A stretch of DNA of 64,000 nucleotides from contig JAVYIG010006525.1 of the NCBI GenBank assembly GCA_035222895.1, positions 1-64,000 on the forward strand. Reading direction: 5' to 3'. Shown here piece after piece: positions 47,984-58,975 of this stretch. The stretch comes from Strongylocentrotus droebachiensis (lineage: Eukaryota > Echinodermata > Echinoidea > Camarodonta > Strongylocentrotidae). Every line of letters starts with the position of its first letter. Position 1 is the stretch's first letter. The position numbers and the translations under genes are program-made. The notes beneath the pieces were generated by a model that was not told where the DNA came from, made no database searches, and saw nothing but the letters and a program-made list of their open reading frames with translations.

Positions 47984-48515
47984 AGGTACTATGTCCCTTT
48001 TGCAGCCAACCTCAAATGCTCTAGAACTTTGCAGGAATTATGAATATGTCATGTACGGCCTATCTGTGAGATTTAAACGTTAGCAGTATCCTAATATTCA
48101 AATTATGCAAGGAAACCCCTTTACTTGCTAGACTTCAGTGTCAGACACTATTGAGTGACTGACTGGCATTTTTTCTTCTTTGGTAATAACATACATGAAA
48201 AGAGTTGTAAAGGGTACATGAGCATTTGTCTACATCAATAACCCACTTCTTGTGATAGCCAAGATTAAACTGATTGAATCTTTGCGCAGCATAAAACGTA
48301 TGACCATTCGGTACAATTGTCTGAAAATCAAGACTATTACTTTTGGGCTCTATAGCCCTAAAGTCGATTTTACAACTAATAGTCATTATTTTCCCACTTG
48401 AAGACATTTTCAAGCCCCACCTTTTTTAGTGAAGTTCTAAATTAGTATTATCTTTCAAATGCAGTTGGAATTTAACTTTTTCATTTTTTTGGCCTGCAAA
48501 TGGGACATAGTACCT
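47984..48515. mobile_element. TTAA-flanked TIR element (piggyBac-type target)
   Basis: AGGTACTATGTCCCTTTTGC at the left and its near complement (gcaaatgggacatagtacct) at the right, with TTAA on both sides (47980-47983 and 48516-48519). It is 532 bp. A 90-codon minus-strand frame inside (48141-48413) has no recognisable domain. Confidence 0.85.
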
Positions 48516-48810
48516 TTAACGTAGTAACGGAACAAAATAAAAAAAACTACAAAATCCAGCACATGGCATCAGGAGGACCCTTACGAAGACAACCAATTAC
48601 AAGATAGGATATATAAAATGACCCTTAGGTCATCCGACCTCTAGATCAGTTCAATCCACCAATTAAGAGAGGAGTTATACATTTAATTTAATATAATCAA
48701 TGACAAAGCATAATAGATAGAGTGACTTGAACTAGGTACCGACAAAAATGGGAGGAGTCTATAGCTCCGCGAGAATGTCAGGTCCCCGGAAAAACAGTCT
48801 ATTGTCTAAC

Positions 48811-49277
48811 GTATTTATCGGGAGTGAACACCTGTAAATCTAATGCTGGACTTCATTTCCATCGTGTTTATCGGAAATGAACACCTGTAAATCTAATGCT
48901 GGACTTCATTTCCATCGTGTTTATCGGGAATGAACACCTGTAAATCTAATGCTGGACTTCATTTCCATCGTGTTTATCGGAAATGAACACCTGTAAATCT
49001 AATGCTGGACTTCATTTCCATCGTGTTTATCAGAAATGAACACCTGTAAATCTAATGCTGGACTTCATTTCCATCGTGTTTATCGGAAATGAACACCTGT
49101 AAATCTAATGCTGGACTTCATTTCCATCGTATTTATCGGAAATGAACACCTGTAATTTTGTAAATCTAATGCTGGACTTCATTTCCATCGTGTTTATCGG
49201 AAATGAACACCTGTAAATCTAATGCTGGACTTCATTTCCATCGTATTTATCGGAAATGAACACCTGTAACTCTGTAA
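48811..49277 (+). repeat. 53-bp minisatellite, about 8.7 units
   Basis: Units beginning gtttatcggaaatgaacacc and ending ggacttcatttccatc repeat every 53 bases, nearly identical. One unit carries an 8-base insertion (around 49155). The period is not a multiple of three and no frame stays open, so it is non-coding. Confidence 0.97.
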
Positions 49278-50028
49278 GCTAATGCAGGAATTCAAGACCA
49301 GGGGTTGTTTACTGGTTCCCGGCATACTATCGGGAACATAATTAATGCTATTCAACTTTTAGATGTATACAAAGACAAACTAATAACCGTACAAATGATC
49401 AACTATAGCGCCCCCTTTAGGTCAATGTGTTGCCCAAATCAGCGTTGTACCACTACAGAAGTGAAGGGTGCTTCCATCTAACCCAGTTCGGAATTTCCCA
49501 TTCGATTTATTTCCTCATTTCCATAAAAAGAAATAACAAAACAATATTGACGATATGCATAGTAATTATTCAATACATTAATGACGATATGCATAGTAAT
49601 TAATTATCAATACATTAATGACATAATGAATATAAGAACACTTCAACAAGAAAAAAAATGGGAATACAGAATAAATATTACACCTGATCATTTCTAACCC
49701 TGATACATCCACATGTAAATCCTTATATGTGATTATCGTGTCTAAATCAACTTGGTTGGAGGAATACATTTAGGTGTCACTCAACAGGCTATTTCCAGCA
49801 ATAGTTGAGACTCTGACCATGGACCTGTGGGTCATCAGCATTACTCCCCCTACCGCATTCCTGCATTACGTAGCGGATGATTTTGTTCTTTTCGTATGTG
49901 AGTACTTCAAGAACACAACTTGTTCTCCCCCCCCCCCCCCCGTACTGCTTGAATTTGGTCCAATCAATGATTAGACCCATCTTTAAATTAGCGAACTCCA
50001 CCGCTTCTGGCTGAGTATAGTAATTGGT
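49278..50028. other. Gene-free interval with a short local duplication
   Basis: atgcatagtaatta...tacattaatgac is repeated at 49555-49585 and 49587-49624. A C-run lies at 49927-49942. tccaatcaatgattagacc at 49959 recurs at 50190 and belongs to the LINE fragment next door. Confidence 0.5.
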
Positions 50029-50220
50029 GTAATCTACAGACCCCCGAAGTCCAATTTAGATCAATATATGACATATTTTGATAAATTATTGCAAGAACTT
50101 TCCAAGGAAAATAAACAAATCTATCTCCTTGGAGACTATAATATTGATTTATTGAAAATGTTTCCCAATTTACTGCCATGGATTTAGTCCAATCAATGAT
50201 TAGACCATTTTTTAATTTGA
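50029..50220 (+). pseudogene. Non-LTR retrotransposon (LINE) endonuclease fragment
   Basis: In one frame the sequence reads IYRPPKSNLDQYMTYFDKLL and then IYLLGDYNIDLL, the typical region of the apurinic-type endonuclease of CR1/L2-like LINEs, where the Asp and Asn of GDYN are catalytic-site residues. Only about 45 codons are preserved before decay. No reverse transcriptase was seen nearby. Confidence 0.75.
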
Positions 50221-50379
50221 AGGAAAACAGACGGGAAATAATCATTTTTTCCTACATTTTGCGGTCTTCAAAACGACAGATTCAATAATTATTATCAAAG
50301 TACATGAATTGTGGTCCACCTTAGTAAAGTAAATCGCCTTGGTTGCTCATTTGAGTCTTGGACTCTCAGTCTCCTAAAA

Positions 50380-51010
50380 AGGTGACAGGCCTTCCTCTTG
50401 CATTTGTGCCAACCTGCGTGCGACACCTACACATCTATGGGCCACGAGGGCATAAGGTCCAACATGTCAGTCTTCGTACTTATTCTCGTTCAAGATGATT
50501 AGATGTTTGAGTACTCATTCATCCTCTGTGAACATCTCTCGATGCTGCCAGCAAACCCTGGACAGGTGGCAGGTTTTACGTTTGCATCTGGGTGCCCCGG
50601 CCGCCTGGGTCCGGCACATACATCTGTGAGGGACCAACTGGTACGGGCCCTCATGCAGCTGTTCGTTGTCTGGGTTCATGATGATAGCTGTAGAAAACAC
50701 AAGAACATAATTAATTTCATTTGGCCTGTACTGTTTTTATACGATAATAATTGCATCATTTGTTCTTAGACTAGTAAGTTTTGCATGTTATTCTAATAGC
50801 CCCTTTTACATTCTTTTTTCGTAAATTAATATTTACTAATTGACTTGCGATGTTATTGGTTCCTCAATACATTGACAATGGTTACATTTTAGACTACATA
50901 TAGTACCACCCTGTGTGCCGCACATGCACCTATGGGTCACGACTCACGAGGGTATAATAAGGTCCAGCATGTAAGTCGTCGTGGTTCATGATGATAGCTG
51001 TTAAGGAGTA
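50380..51010 (-). pseudogene. Three diverged copies of a small Cys/His-rich exon
   Basis: The middle copy (50692-50515) follows a splice acceptor (ttttctacag) and reads GPYQLVPHRCMCRTQAAG then RCKRKTC and VCWQH. The copies at about 50465-50380 and 50994-50900 preserve the GPY..LV..HRC start or the TAIIMN lead but are broken. The Cys/His spacing recalls short RC...T..G.RCK......CWQH zinc-binding motifs of viruses and mobile elements; that match is inferred. Confidence 0.45.
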
Positions 51011-51161
51011 GGAAAATAAAAAGATAAATAACATCTGAATGATCTGAATCAAAGCCAGGCCCAGCTCCATCATGGAATCCGAGTCGGATGAGAAGTTCCT
51101 CATCTTTTGAGATATTGGCTAATTGTCGGGTGGCTGGCTGAACTAACGGACACTTGTGAAC

Positions 51162-51600
51162 TTATGGGCATTCGCTACACTTCTGCCATTTGGTTTTAGA
51201 TTCCTGTACAAGGTCAAGATAGACTTGGGGGACTAGAATTCTTGAAATGCCTGAAGAGAGGGAAGCCTCATACTCTCGAGTCAGAAGTGGGGTCTCTGTT
51301 GAATCATCGACGCGTGCACACTGTAGTGCAATGTCACACACGTTCTGTGGCGTCACGATTCTATGAATGTTAAATCTAAAAAAAATGTCCAAGAGGTTCA
51401 TTTAGTTCATCATCATATGTTACAAAATCTGTCATCTCAAGAGCATTCCTGAGGATACCCCCCTCCATCTTTCCTAGGGTGGCCAGGAAGTTCTCCAGGA
51501 GTAGGTTTTCCCCCAGCCTCTCTGCTCCCAACACGCTGGCAATGACGGATGACCGGCACAGAACGATAGAGGAAATACTGCTGTTGACTAAATCCTAGAT
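51162..51600 (-). pseudogene. Unrecognised two-exon coding remnant
   Basis: Read on the minus strand, 51600-51400 is open (SVLGAERLGENLLLENFLAT, then GKMEGGILRNALEMTDF) to a stop. After a polypyrimidine acceptor at about 51377 a second open stretch (QNVCDIALQCARVDDSTETP) runs to 51162. Codon use looks protein-like but I recognise no family. It may belong to the HECT-like or BEN-like remnants nearby. Confidence 0.4.
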
Positions 51601-51669
51601 ACAGGATTTTCCCCATTGTTTGGTAGCAATAGATGTAAGTCTGGGATGTGGCATGAGGACCACAGAGGG

Positions 51670-51795
51670 AGTATTCCCCCTCCCTTCCCCCTCCCTTCCC
51701 CCTCCCTTCCCCCTCCCTTCCCCCTCCCTTCCCCCTCCCTTCCCCCTCCCTTCCCCCTCCCTTCCCCCTCCCTTCCCTCTCCCTTCCTCCTCCCT
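51670..51795 (+). repeat. (CCCTCCCTTCC)n pyrimidine tandem repeat
   Basis: About eleven units of an 11-12-base C/T repeat. The Pro/Ser frames through it are artefacts. It could form triplex structure. Confidence 0.97.
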
Positions 51796-52120
51796 ATGTG
51801 TTACTGTTGATGACTTCCTGCCAAAATGCAGTCAGGGCATCCCGAAAGACCCCATTCTCATCAACAGTCCCCTATCCAACAAACTCTGCCTCCAAAGGTG
51901 TGCTTGCCTATTCCTGGACTTTTCTTGTGTTAAGAAGTGTTGGGTATTTCAACCTATTCCTTTGTTCCTTGATCAGCTTCAGCCTGGAGTATCGCGATTG
52001 AGAGTCGACGGCCTTCACACAAAGGCGCCACGCAGCATCTCGCTGATGTCGAAGGACTGGACAAACGGGAAAAAAATGTCATTTTAACTCTCCAACCTTT
52101 GCAACATCCAGTCCTCGACC

Positions 52121-52682
52121 CTAGTTGCCGGTCACACACATCGCGACCAGTTCATCTTCGGTGAAGAGGGCCGCCGCCAGTTGCCGTGCCACCTCCTTCG
52201 GGCTCTCGGTGTGAAGTCTGAGCGATGTGAGGAATTCATCGGTGATGCCTTGGCCCGGTGCAACTGGAGGTGGTGGTGCCTGAGCCAGAGGTAGTGGTGG
52301 TGCCTGAGCTGGAGGTGCCTGTGGCCGCTGATCTCTAGCAATCGTCTCCGCCTTCCAGTTCAGCAGCTCGGTTAGCGCTCCCTCCATCCGCCTCAATCTC
52401 CCTTCCATGGTGTCAAGGCGACCCTGTAGACGAAGATTGTCTTCCTTTCCAGCGTGGCCTCTCGGACACACTCCATGGCCACCACACGTTCTGTTGCAAA
52501 ACAATGTCCTGTCCTACGGCTGCTGGAAGTTGAAACGTCGGATTTTCAATATCCGCCATTTGCTCCCGAAGATGGTTGATGCCTCCGATTAAGTCTCCAT
52601 CGTGGAGCGGCACCAGTTCCCCAGCCGGAATCTCCAGGATCTCTGGAGGGATGGCTTCGTCTAGAAGAGCAGCAGCCTGTAG
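52121..52682 (-). pseudogene. Coiled-coil protein remnant with possible BEN-like C-terminus
   Basis: After an acceptor (ctacag at 52683) one frame reads DEAIPPEILEIPAGELVPLH and DLIGGINHLREQMADIENPT. A frame change near 52480 leads into a heptad-like segment (LRLQGRLDTMEGRLRRMEGA), a Pro/Ala-rich linker (PPAQAPPLPLAQAPPPP) and a tail PKEVARQLAAALFTEDELVA that resembles the start of a BEN domain. It ends soon after at a stop. Frameshift and truncation make it a pseudogene. Confidence 0.5.
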
Positions 52683-53329
52683 AGATGTAACAATAATTCA
52701 TCGTAAAATATGTGATGTGATAGAAATCTCAAATTCATTCACACCTCCAAGAGCGTCCGAGACTTGGATTTCACCGCCATCAACTCAAACCCATTTTGTA
52801 GTTCGTCTCTCTTGCATTTGCTGATAAAATACATGCATACACACACACACAACAAACAAAGAATACACACACGAAAAACCCATTAATACACTTGTATTGA
52901 TGTGGCACACATTCACAACATAAAGAGCACATGTATGGTGAAAGTAAATAAGAAAAGTCATCAGCAAGATAAATAAAGTAGGGTCCAAGTGGTGTACGAA
53001 TAACAATCATTTATGTTCCAGAAATACATGTTTGTTATAATTTGAAGAAGGAATTCAGAGCTATACCGCGAAATGACCAGAGTATTTGAACATGTTTGTG
53101 AAACGACAAATTTATGTTCATTTTGATCTGGATTAAAACTTATTACGATCCTGCCATCAAGTGGTAATGTGTTAGAACCAGTCACAAAATGCAAAAAAGT
53201 TCTGTTAGTCTTGGTTTAAGCATTTCATGCACTCCTGGAGCCACATATAAATTTGCCTCTCTTGATACATGTTGATACAATGAAGTATGCTCTGGCCTAA
53301 AACATTCAATGACACGTTCGTAATTTATT

Positions 53330-53773
53330 TTGAGATTAAGTAATACTGCCCCCACCCTATCATCGCTTATTCCTTCAAATACAGTGCTTGAATGAAGCCA
53401 GCCAGCCAGCCCTCATTTGATATGACGGGAAAATAGCTGTTCCACGGCTTCAACTATGGCGAACCTGTGAATTATAGACTGAATGTTGGATGGTCTTGGC
53501 ATGTCACAACAATTACGGCGACCAAAAAAACACATTAATTGCATAGTTAAATTGTGAGTGTAATTGTTGGTCTGGAGTGCATTCCGAATAATATTTTGAT
53601 CATTAGTGGATAGATCAAGGAGAAAAGATTGGTGTGCTAAACGGGATGGCAGGGATCTGCCTGTTAAATTAAAACTAAGGAGGTTTGGGACATTGAGGGT
53701 AGTAAATATCCAGTGGGGACAAAACCATGACCTAGTTTTTGCTTTTCGTGGGAAGGAGGGAATATGCATCTCT
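53330..53773 (-). pseudogene. HECT-like E3 remnant, N-side block, copy 1
   Basis: The minus-strand frame contains IIRNALQTNNYTHNLTMQLM, CCDMPRPSNIQSII and, in a shifted frame, LHSSTVFEGISDDRVGAVLL. The same block is at 59886-60240 and 61340-61545. The copies share premature stops and frameshifts. By position relative to the C-lobe block it fits the region just before a HECT C-lobe, which is inferred. Confidence 0.5.
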
Positions 53774-53777
53774 TTAA

Positions 53778-54305
53778 AGGGAAAGTCCACCCCAGGATTT
53801 TTTTTAGCTGACGATATAGACCTAATAATACCATGAAGAATGATACAAGTCTCATTAAAATCCATGATCACATAACGAAGATATATCGACTTTTTTATCG
53901 AAAATCAGCCGCCCCCCAAATGCAAATGCGTTACATGGGCATGAAACGATCGCATTGTGACGTATGTTGCGAGCTGCCTTCTTATTTCGCAGACATTCAC
54001 TTTCGCTCGCGGTACACTGTTATCGCACTGACACGACGAATCATGAATGAAAGCGAAAGTGAATGTCTGCGAAATAAGAAGGCAGCTCGCAACATACGTC
54101 ACAATTTCGATACTATCGGTTATTTTTTGGCGATCGTTTCATGCCCATGTAACGCATTTGCATTTGGGGGGCGGCTGATTTTCGATAAAAAAGTCGATAT
54201 ATCTTCGTTATGTGATCATGGATTTTAATGAGACTTGTATCATTCTTCATGGTATTATTAGGTCTATATCGTCAGCTAAAGAAAATCCTGGGGTGGACTA
54301 TCCCT
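53778..54305. mobile_element. TTAA-flanked foldback element inserted in the HECT-like repeat
   Basis: Inverted arms of about 230 bases (53778-54007 and 54052-54305) start AGGGAAAGTCCACCCCAG and AGGGATAGTCCACCCCAG read inward. TTAA is on both sides (53774-53777 and 54306-54309). The paralogous repeat at 60285-60300 runs straight through with a single TTAA, an exact empty site. The TTAA target suits a piggyBac-type MITE. Confidence 0.93.
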
Positions 54306-55180
54306 TTAACTACTCCTGAACCCTTGACCATTGCCTATTCCCTCCACCATTGAATTGCAGAAGGAATTGAAGTCGTCATTGTCATGGAGGCACGGAAGGA
54401 GCAATGTGTTCGTGCAGGTACTTGCTTCTGGGTACCACCCTCCCGTGAACTCCAGAGTTGGTGTTGGGTCGAAGCCACATGGTGGCTCCACGTTCATGCA
54501 AGTCACAAACACCATCAGATCTTCCAGCTTCACCTTTCTCTTGGTTGTGCCTTAAACATACTCCAACAATCCAGATTCTGTATCCATTACAAAATCTCTC
54601 ACCACGCTGAGATCACCTCCTCTTTAAGGTTTGCATATGCACCTGGCAGGGAGTCGCTCTTCTCATTGAACAGACCGAGGATTGCTGAGGCACTCAGTGG
54701 CTCTGGTTTGCTGCAGAATTGATTTGTTGAGAGATTGGGGTGCTTCTGGACAGACTGCAGCAAACCAAGGGTTGAGAGTCCCTCTCTCACTGCCCAAAAG
54801 AATAATCATTGACATTTTGAATACTCCACATCCACCACCTGCACGACATCCTACTACTTCCTCCTCTATGGCCTCATGATCCTCATCCCCTCCTCCTCCT
54901 CCGACCACCATCGCCTCCAATGCCGCTAACTCTGCTTCCTCCTCTTCCAGACTAATTCATCGTCATCCGTCTCCGCCCACTCTCCTTCCTCTATCTGCTC
55001 CCTTCGCTCCACCTCTATCTCCTCAAACTCCCAATACTCCTGCTGCTCCTCCACATCCGCAACCAGACATCTTCCACATGCCCTCCTCCTTCCTTCGCCC
55101 TCCCACCTCTTCTCCTCCTCCGATCTCCATCGCCTGCAGCGACGCCAACTCAGCTTCCAGGTTCAGGGTCATGTTATCTG
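54306..55180 (-). pseudogene. HECT-like E3 ubiquitin ligase remnant, C-lobe block, copy 1
   Basis: The minus strand reads an acidic segment (EYWEFEEIEVERREQIEEGE at about 55045), then LREGLSTLGLLQSVQKHP after an acceptor near 54792, then in pieces VKLEDLMVFVTCMNVEPPCG, FTGGWYPEASTCTNTLLLP and a GIGNGQGF ending. The order FVT...PP.GF...P.ASTC.N.L.LP...GFG is the C-terminal HECT pattern, with the TC cysteine at the thioester position. Stops and frameshifts break it. Confidence 0.6.
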
Positions 55181-55221
55181 GAGGAAAAAGTCCAATCCGA
55201 TTAAACAAAAGCACAGGATTT

Positions 55222-56526
55222 ATGTGAATTCAGTCAAACAAGGCACTCCACGAAGAAAATATCTCGTTTCTCCATCCCGTCTGCGGGCACATACCCTATA
55301 TCTTGAAACATAAACATATTCGATTATGAGGGCCAATTTGTTTTTTCTATGCAGGGAGATGTGAGTTTCCCCTGGTCTATAGATGGTTGTTTCGAGAGCT
55401 ACAGTACATGACGTATTGCAGTCTCTTAAATCAGACTCTATGTTATGTATTACGACTGACAAGGGCTTTTGTCTGCGAGCTACAAGATAGAGAGAGAGAG
55501 AGAGAGATACGTGTATTGTAGACTTGAGTGAGACATAATTTGTTTTGTTGTTGTAAACTTTCAATAATATCGGTTGCGTGTCTTTCTTTCTACAACTGCG
55601 AAGTGATAACGGATTAAACCCAGTCTATTCAATTATAAGGTGCACTATTTATGCCCGAATCAGGGAAACAACAGACCTGTTCAGCCTACGCGTTGGCTCC
55701 GGTGAATAGCCAAACAAAACCGGCTTTGCATCAGGGGTGGGTTATTGAATGGCTGTTTTCACACCCCGCAAAGGCCTTTGTTTTGTTATCTGTTCTTGTT
55801 TATCGGATCGTTTTTCAAACTTTCATGAATATTTTCCCCTGTTTTGCTTTCCTTTAAAGCAAATTTCCACCACAGGGTTGGATTGCACATTTATTTTAAT
55901 TAAGTACAATTTATATATGCCAAGTCTCAGATGTTTCATAATATTCCCATCAATCTTTCGGGGGGAAGGGGGGGGGGGGCATCGTCCATCGATATTTTTT
56001 AGTTTCCTAGGGAACAGTCGTAATGGATAACACTAGGTTAGAACCGTGAAACTATAATTTTCATATTCCCATCAATCTTTCAGGGTCGGGGAAGGGGGGG
56101 GGGGGGGGGGGGGGGTAATTAAGAGCATCGTCCATCGATATTTTTTGGTTTCCTAGTGAACTTTAATTGACAGTCGTAAGGCCAAAAAAAAATCATTTGG
56201 TTGTACTCGATTGCTTTTCTGGAGTATAGGGTCGGATGGGCGGATTTTTTCTTCTTCCCCATTTAAAAAAAAAATTGGGATGTCAGTCTTTCAAACAAAT
56301 TCTATAAAACGGTTTATGGTAAAAGACGGAGCGATTTCGGTAAAATCGCCAGTAATGGAAAATTTGGCGGTGCTTTCTACTTTCATTATACGCATCATTC
56401 AGTCAATTTCGTGATTTGTTTGTAAATATAAAAATAAAGGTTCAGACTTTTTTATTTCTAAAAATATAACTTTTGTTCATCAATACGAAAAATAAGGTCC
56501 GTTATTTTTTAGGGAAATTGCCGTCT
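55222..56526. other. Gene-free interval with a local G-run duplication
   Basis: The stretch attcccatcaatctttc ... ggggg ... catcgtccatcgatatttttt occurs twice in a row (55945-56010 and 56068-56152) with different G-run lengths. A short GA microsatellite is at 55488-55508. No gene was recognised. Confidence 0.55.
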
Positions 56527-56530
56527 TATT

Positions 56531-57642
56531 CAGGCACAGTGGAGCACCCCAATTACCGTGCGATCGACTCTCGTCCAGTAAACATCATTTGCATAAAATC
56601 AACAATTGTGTACCGATCGATGCGAAAAAAAGTAAACAAATTTCGAAGACAAATTCTTCATTAATGTGATGAATATCACCAATCAAAGCTACTAAATCGA
56701 ATATTTAATAAATTTGCAAGACACTCATGTGTATAAAAAGAGTTATTGATGCACAGAAAATGTGAAATTTAAGGGATAGTTTTGACGAACAAAAACGAAA
56801 AAAATGAGATACAAAATCACCGTAAAATTCACCATTTCTTTTAGAGCGAGAAAGAATTGCCTCGTATGAACAGAAAGAAAATTTAATAATCTCAATCCTT
56901 GTGAAATATCTCTTTTCATAAATGCTTGATAGGGTCGTAACAGAGAAAAACATACCCCAATGTCCGAATCTCATCGAACAAAAATAATCCTTCGTTGTCG
57001 CAAAATTGTTTGACCAGTCCCATACATTCAAATGTGTGTCATGTCTGAACCTCGCGTGTGCGTTGGCTATACATGTCTTGCCAGCCGACTGCACACGTGC
57101 ACGCTAATGGCTCAGCTGTTTCGATCTGGCCTGCACCGGGCCTAAGACGCATGCGCAGTACATGGCTGAGATCGATGACGTCATGTTCAATGAGTTCGCT
57201 GACTACAACTTTTAAAAATGAAGCCCCATGAAAAAGAACGTTATAACCAAAGAAAATACAGCGGAGAAGCGAAAATTTCGCCCATGTATGGATTCAACCC
57301 TAATGAATATTCATACCAAGTCTCTTCTTCGTGCATTGCTTGATAGGGTCATGAACTTAAAAAGTAGACGTCGTGTTTTTCGAGGGGCGAAGCTCAAAAC
57401 ACATTAATATCTCGAGTTTTATTCCATGGAATTTCGTATTTATTTCACTGACATCAAATTCATAATAATTTTAGTTAGTATGGAAAGTTTCATAGCGATA
57501 TTGGCAGTAATAAAGGCGCAACGCAAATTTTAAGATTTGACATTCTAGCACACACATGTTCGGATTCACGCAGATGTCCGTTGGTTATTCAAATAGAACG
57601 GGCCGCTAATGATATGCAAATTGGGGTGCTCCGCCGTGCCTG
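56531..57642. mobile_element. 1.1-kb TIR element with 'CAGGCAC' ends and TATT flanks
   Basis: CAGGCACAGTGGAGCACCCC at the left is mirrored by GGGGTGCTCCGCCGTGCCTG at the right. TATT lies on each side (56527-56530 and 57643-57646). The interior is AT-rich and non-coding apart from a 129-codon minus-strand frame without domains (56705-57094). The class is uncertain; a 4-bp target would fit Chapaev-like elements. Confidence 0.7.
57149..57183. promoter_or_regulatory. NRF1-like and CRE motifs inside the 1.1-kb element
   Basis: GCATGCGCA (57149-57157) matches the NRF1 core, and TGACGTCA (57176-57183) is a perfect CRE palindrome, 18 bases apart in a locally GC-rich patch. The pairing looks promoter-like, but no transcript can be assigned. 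Confidence 0.35.
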
Positions 57643-57646
57643 TATT

Positions 57647-57960
57647 TTGCTGAAGCTTCACGTCTTTCCTTCTCAATACATTCATTGCCCATACTCTCGC
57701 TGAAATGTTGTTCCATTGACAAACAGGTCTGTCTGCACAGCCCCTCGCACGGTAGTAGCGATGTCTGTTATACCCATCTACGTGTCTCCTCACCAGAAAC
57801 CCAGTCTTTTTTCCACTGTGAAATTGTTTTTTCCTTGCACACTTTTTCCCTTTTCTTTCTTGAAGACTGTCCTGGACTAGAGTCAATAGTTTTTGAACAT
57901 TCTTCTCTGCATGTTCATGAAAAACGGATCCAACAGGGATCGGAAATGCTGTGAACAAGA
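57647..57960 (-). pseudogene. Unrecognised coding block, copy 1 (related to 63480-63830)
   Basis: The minus strand reads HFRSLLDPFF and MNMQRRMF in one frame, followed by a Lys-rich segment and RGCADRPVCQWNN in another. The same words occur in the 63.5-63.8 kb copy (FFMNMQRRMFNNLENWEDF; RGCADRPVCQWNN). The TIR element at 56531-57642 ends at its edge. The family is unknown. Confidence 0.45.
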
Positions 57961-58144
57961 ACAAGATAAATTTTGATTTTATTCACAATCAAGATATTAA
58001 TTCTCCAGTCTATATTAATTTGTAGATGATCCTATTTCTTCACTGTAATGCAGGTACCTATCTCTTCCCACATGCATAAGAATGATGAATGAGAATGAGA
58101 AAAGAGTTAATATTCTCATATACGTTTATTGATACAATTACCCA

Positions 58145-58154
58145 GTCGTTAGTA

Positions 58155-58186
<32 letters not shown>
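58145..58186 (+). repeat. Poly(A) tract
   Basis: A run of A bases (about 30) after 'aaaatt' adjoining the donor of the minus-strand exon at 58196. It may affect assembly quality here. Confidence 0.9.
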
Positions 58187-58190
<4 letters not shown>

Positions 58191-58195
58191 ACCAC

Positions 58196-58434
58196 TCAAA
58201 TTGTTTGGTGCTTTTGCAAGTGGTGCATCATCCTCCTCTTTTGAGTCCTCATTTCTTGCTGGAGCCGTTGGCCTTGCAGGAGCTGGAGCGGTTCCTTCAT
58301 TGTTGTCATCGTTGACGTTTCATGTCATCTTCATCAGCTTGCTCCTCCACGGTTTCAATATCATTAGGTCTGGCAATAACCTTGCATATTTGTTTCCATT
58401 GTCCCTTGAGTCCATTTGTCAGTAAACATATATT
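58196..58434 (-). pseudogene. Exon-like remnant with acidic/Ala-Pro segment
   Basis: An acceptor (ttccag at 58435) opens LTNGLKGQWKQICKVIARPN and DIETVEEQADEDDMKRQR. A frame change leads to EGTAPAPARPTAPARNEDS and a donor (gtaagg) at 58195. No family was recognised. It lies between the two copies of the HECT-like array. Confidence 0.4.
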
Positions 58435-58499
58435 CTGGAAATGAGGGTTTTTCGAATTTGGAGATGTTTGTACTTTGCATAAAATTCTTTTGATTGATC

Positions 58500-58930
58500 A
58501 CCCTGCCGTGATAGGTTGCCATTCATCATACATGACCAGAATGGTTCTTTCTTTAGCAAAATGCTTCTTGATGGCATTGAAAAACTCTGGATGATAATAT
58601 GCATTTAATGATCGGTCATGACCTTCATTGGCATTAGCAATATAAGGCTTAATCTCATTTACAGTTTCATCAAAAAGTTCTGAAAATGGGGAATCAGTAT
58701 CTTCAATAGCATTCCAGTCAATAGTTTCATCGTTGATTTGACTTTGTGGTTCTATTTTCTTATGTGTATTTATGTCACTTTGCATTAATATTTCACTGAT
58801 ACTTTGGAATGAATGTAGTACTTCTGTGGTTTCGAATTTGGATAAAACAATAATAGCTATTAATTTAACTAGATTCAACATTGGTCGGAGGTTGCAATGC
58901 TCTGCATAGTAATCCACCTAACCAAGACAT
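58500..58930 (-). pseudogene. Unrecognised 139-codon open frame
   Basis: It reads MDYYAEHCNLRPMLNLVKLI at the start and ends NAYYHPEFFNAIKKHFAKER ... DEWQPITAG. Composition is protein-like (Asn/Asp/Glu-rich), but I recognise no domain. Being in a field of broken genes, it may be a fragment of a mobile-element protein. Confidence 0.4.
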
Positions 58931-58975
58931 GCCGATCTTATATTTCTCTTTAAATTGTGCTTTGCTTCGAGGTTA

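Noticed and set aside
48811-49277. CRISPR-like regular repeat
   Set aside because: Units are directly contiguous with no unique spacers; it is a minisatellite in an animal genome.
51616-51810. Pro/Ser-rich protein
   Set aside because: Translation of the CCCTCCCTTCC tandem repeat.
53833-54228. 131-codon plus-strand frame and its minus-strand partner
   Set aside because: Lies inside the TTAA-flanked foldback; arms mirror each other, giving long frames on both strands without domains.
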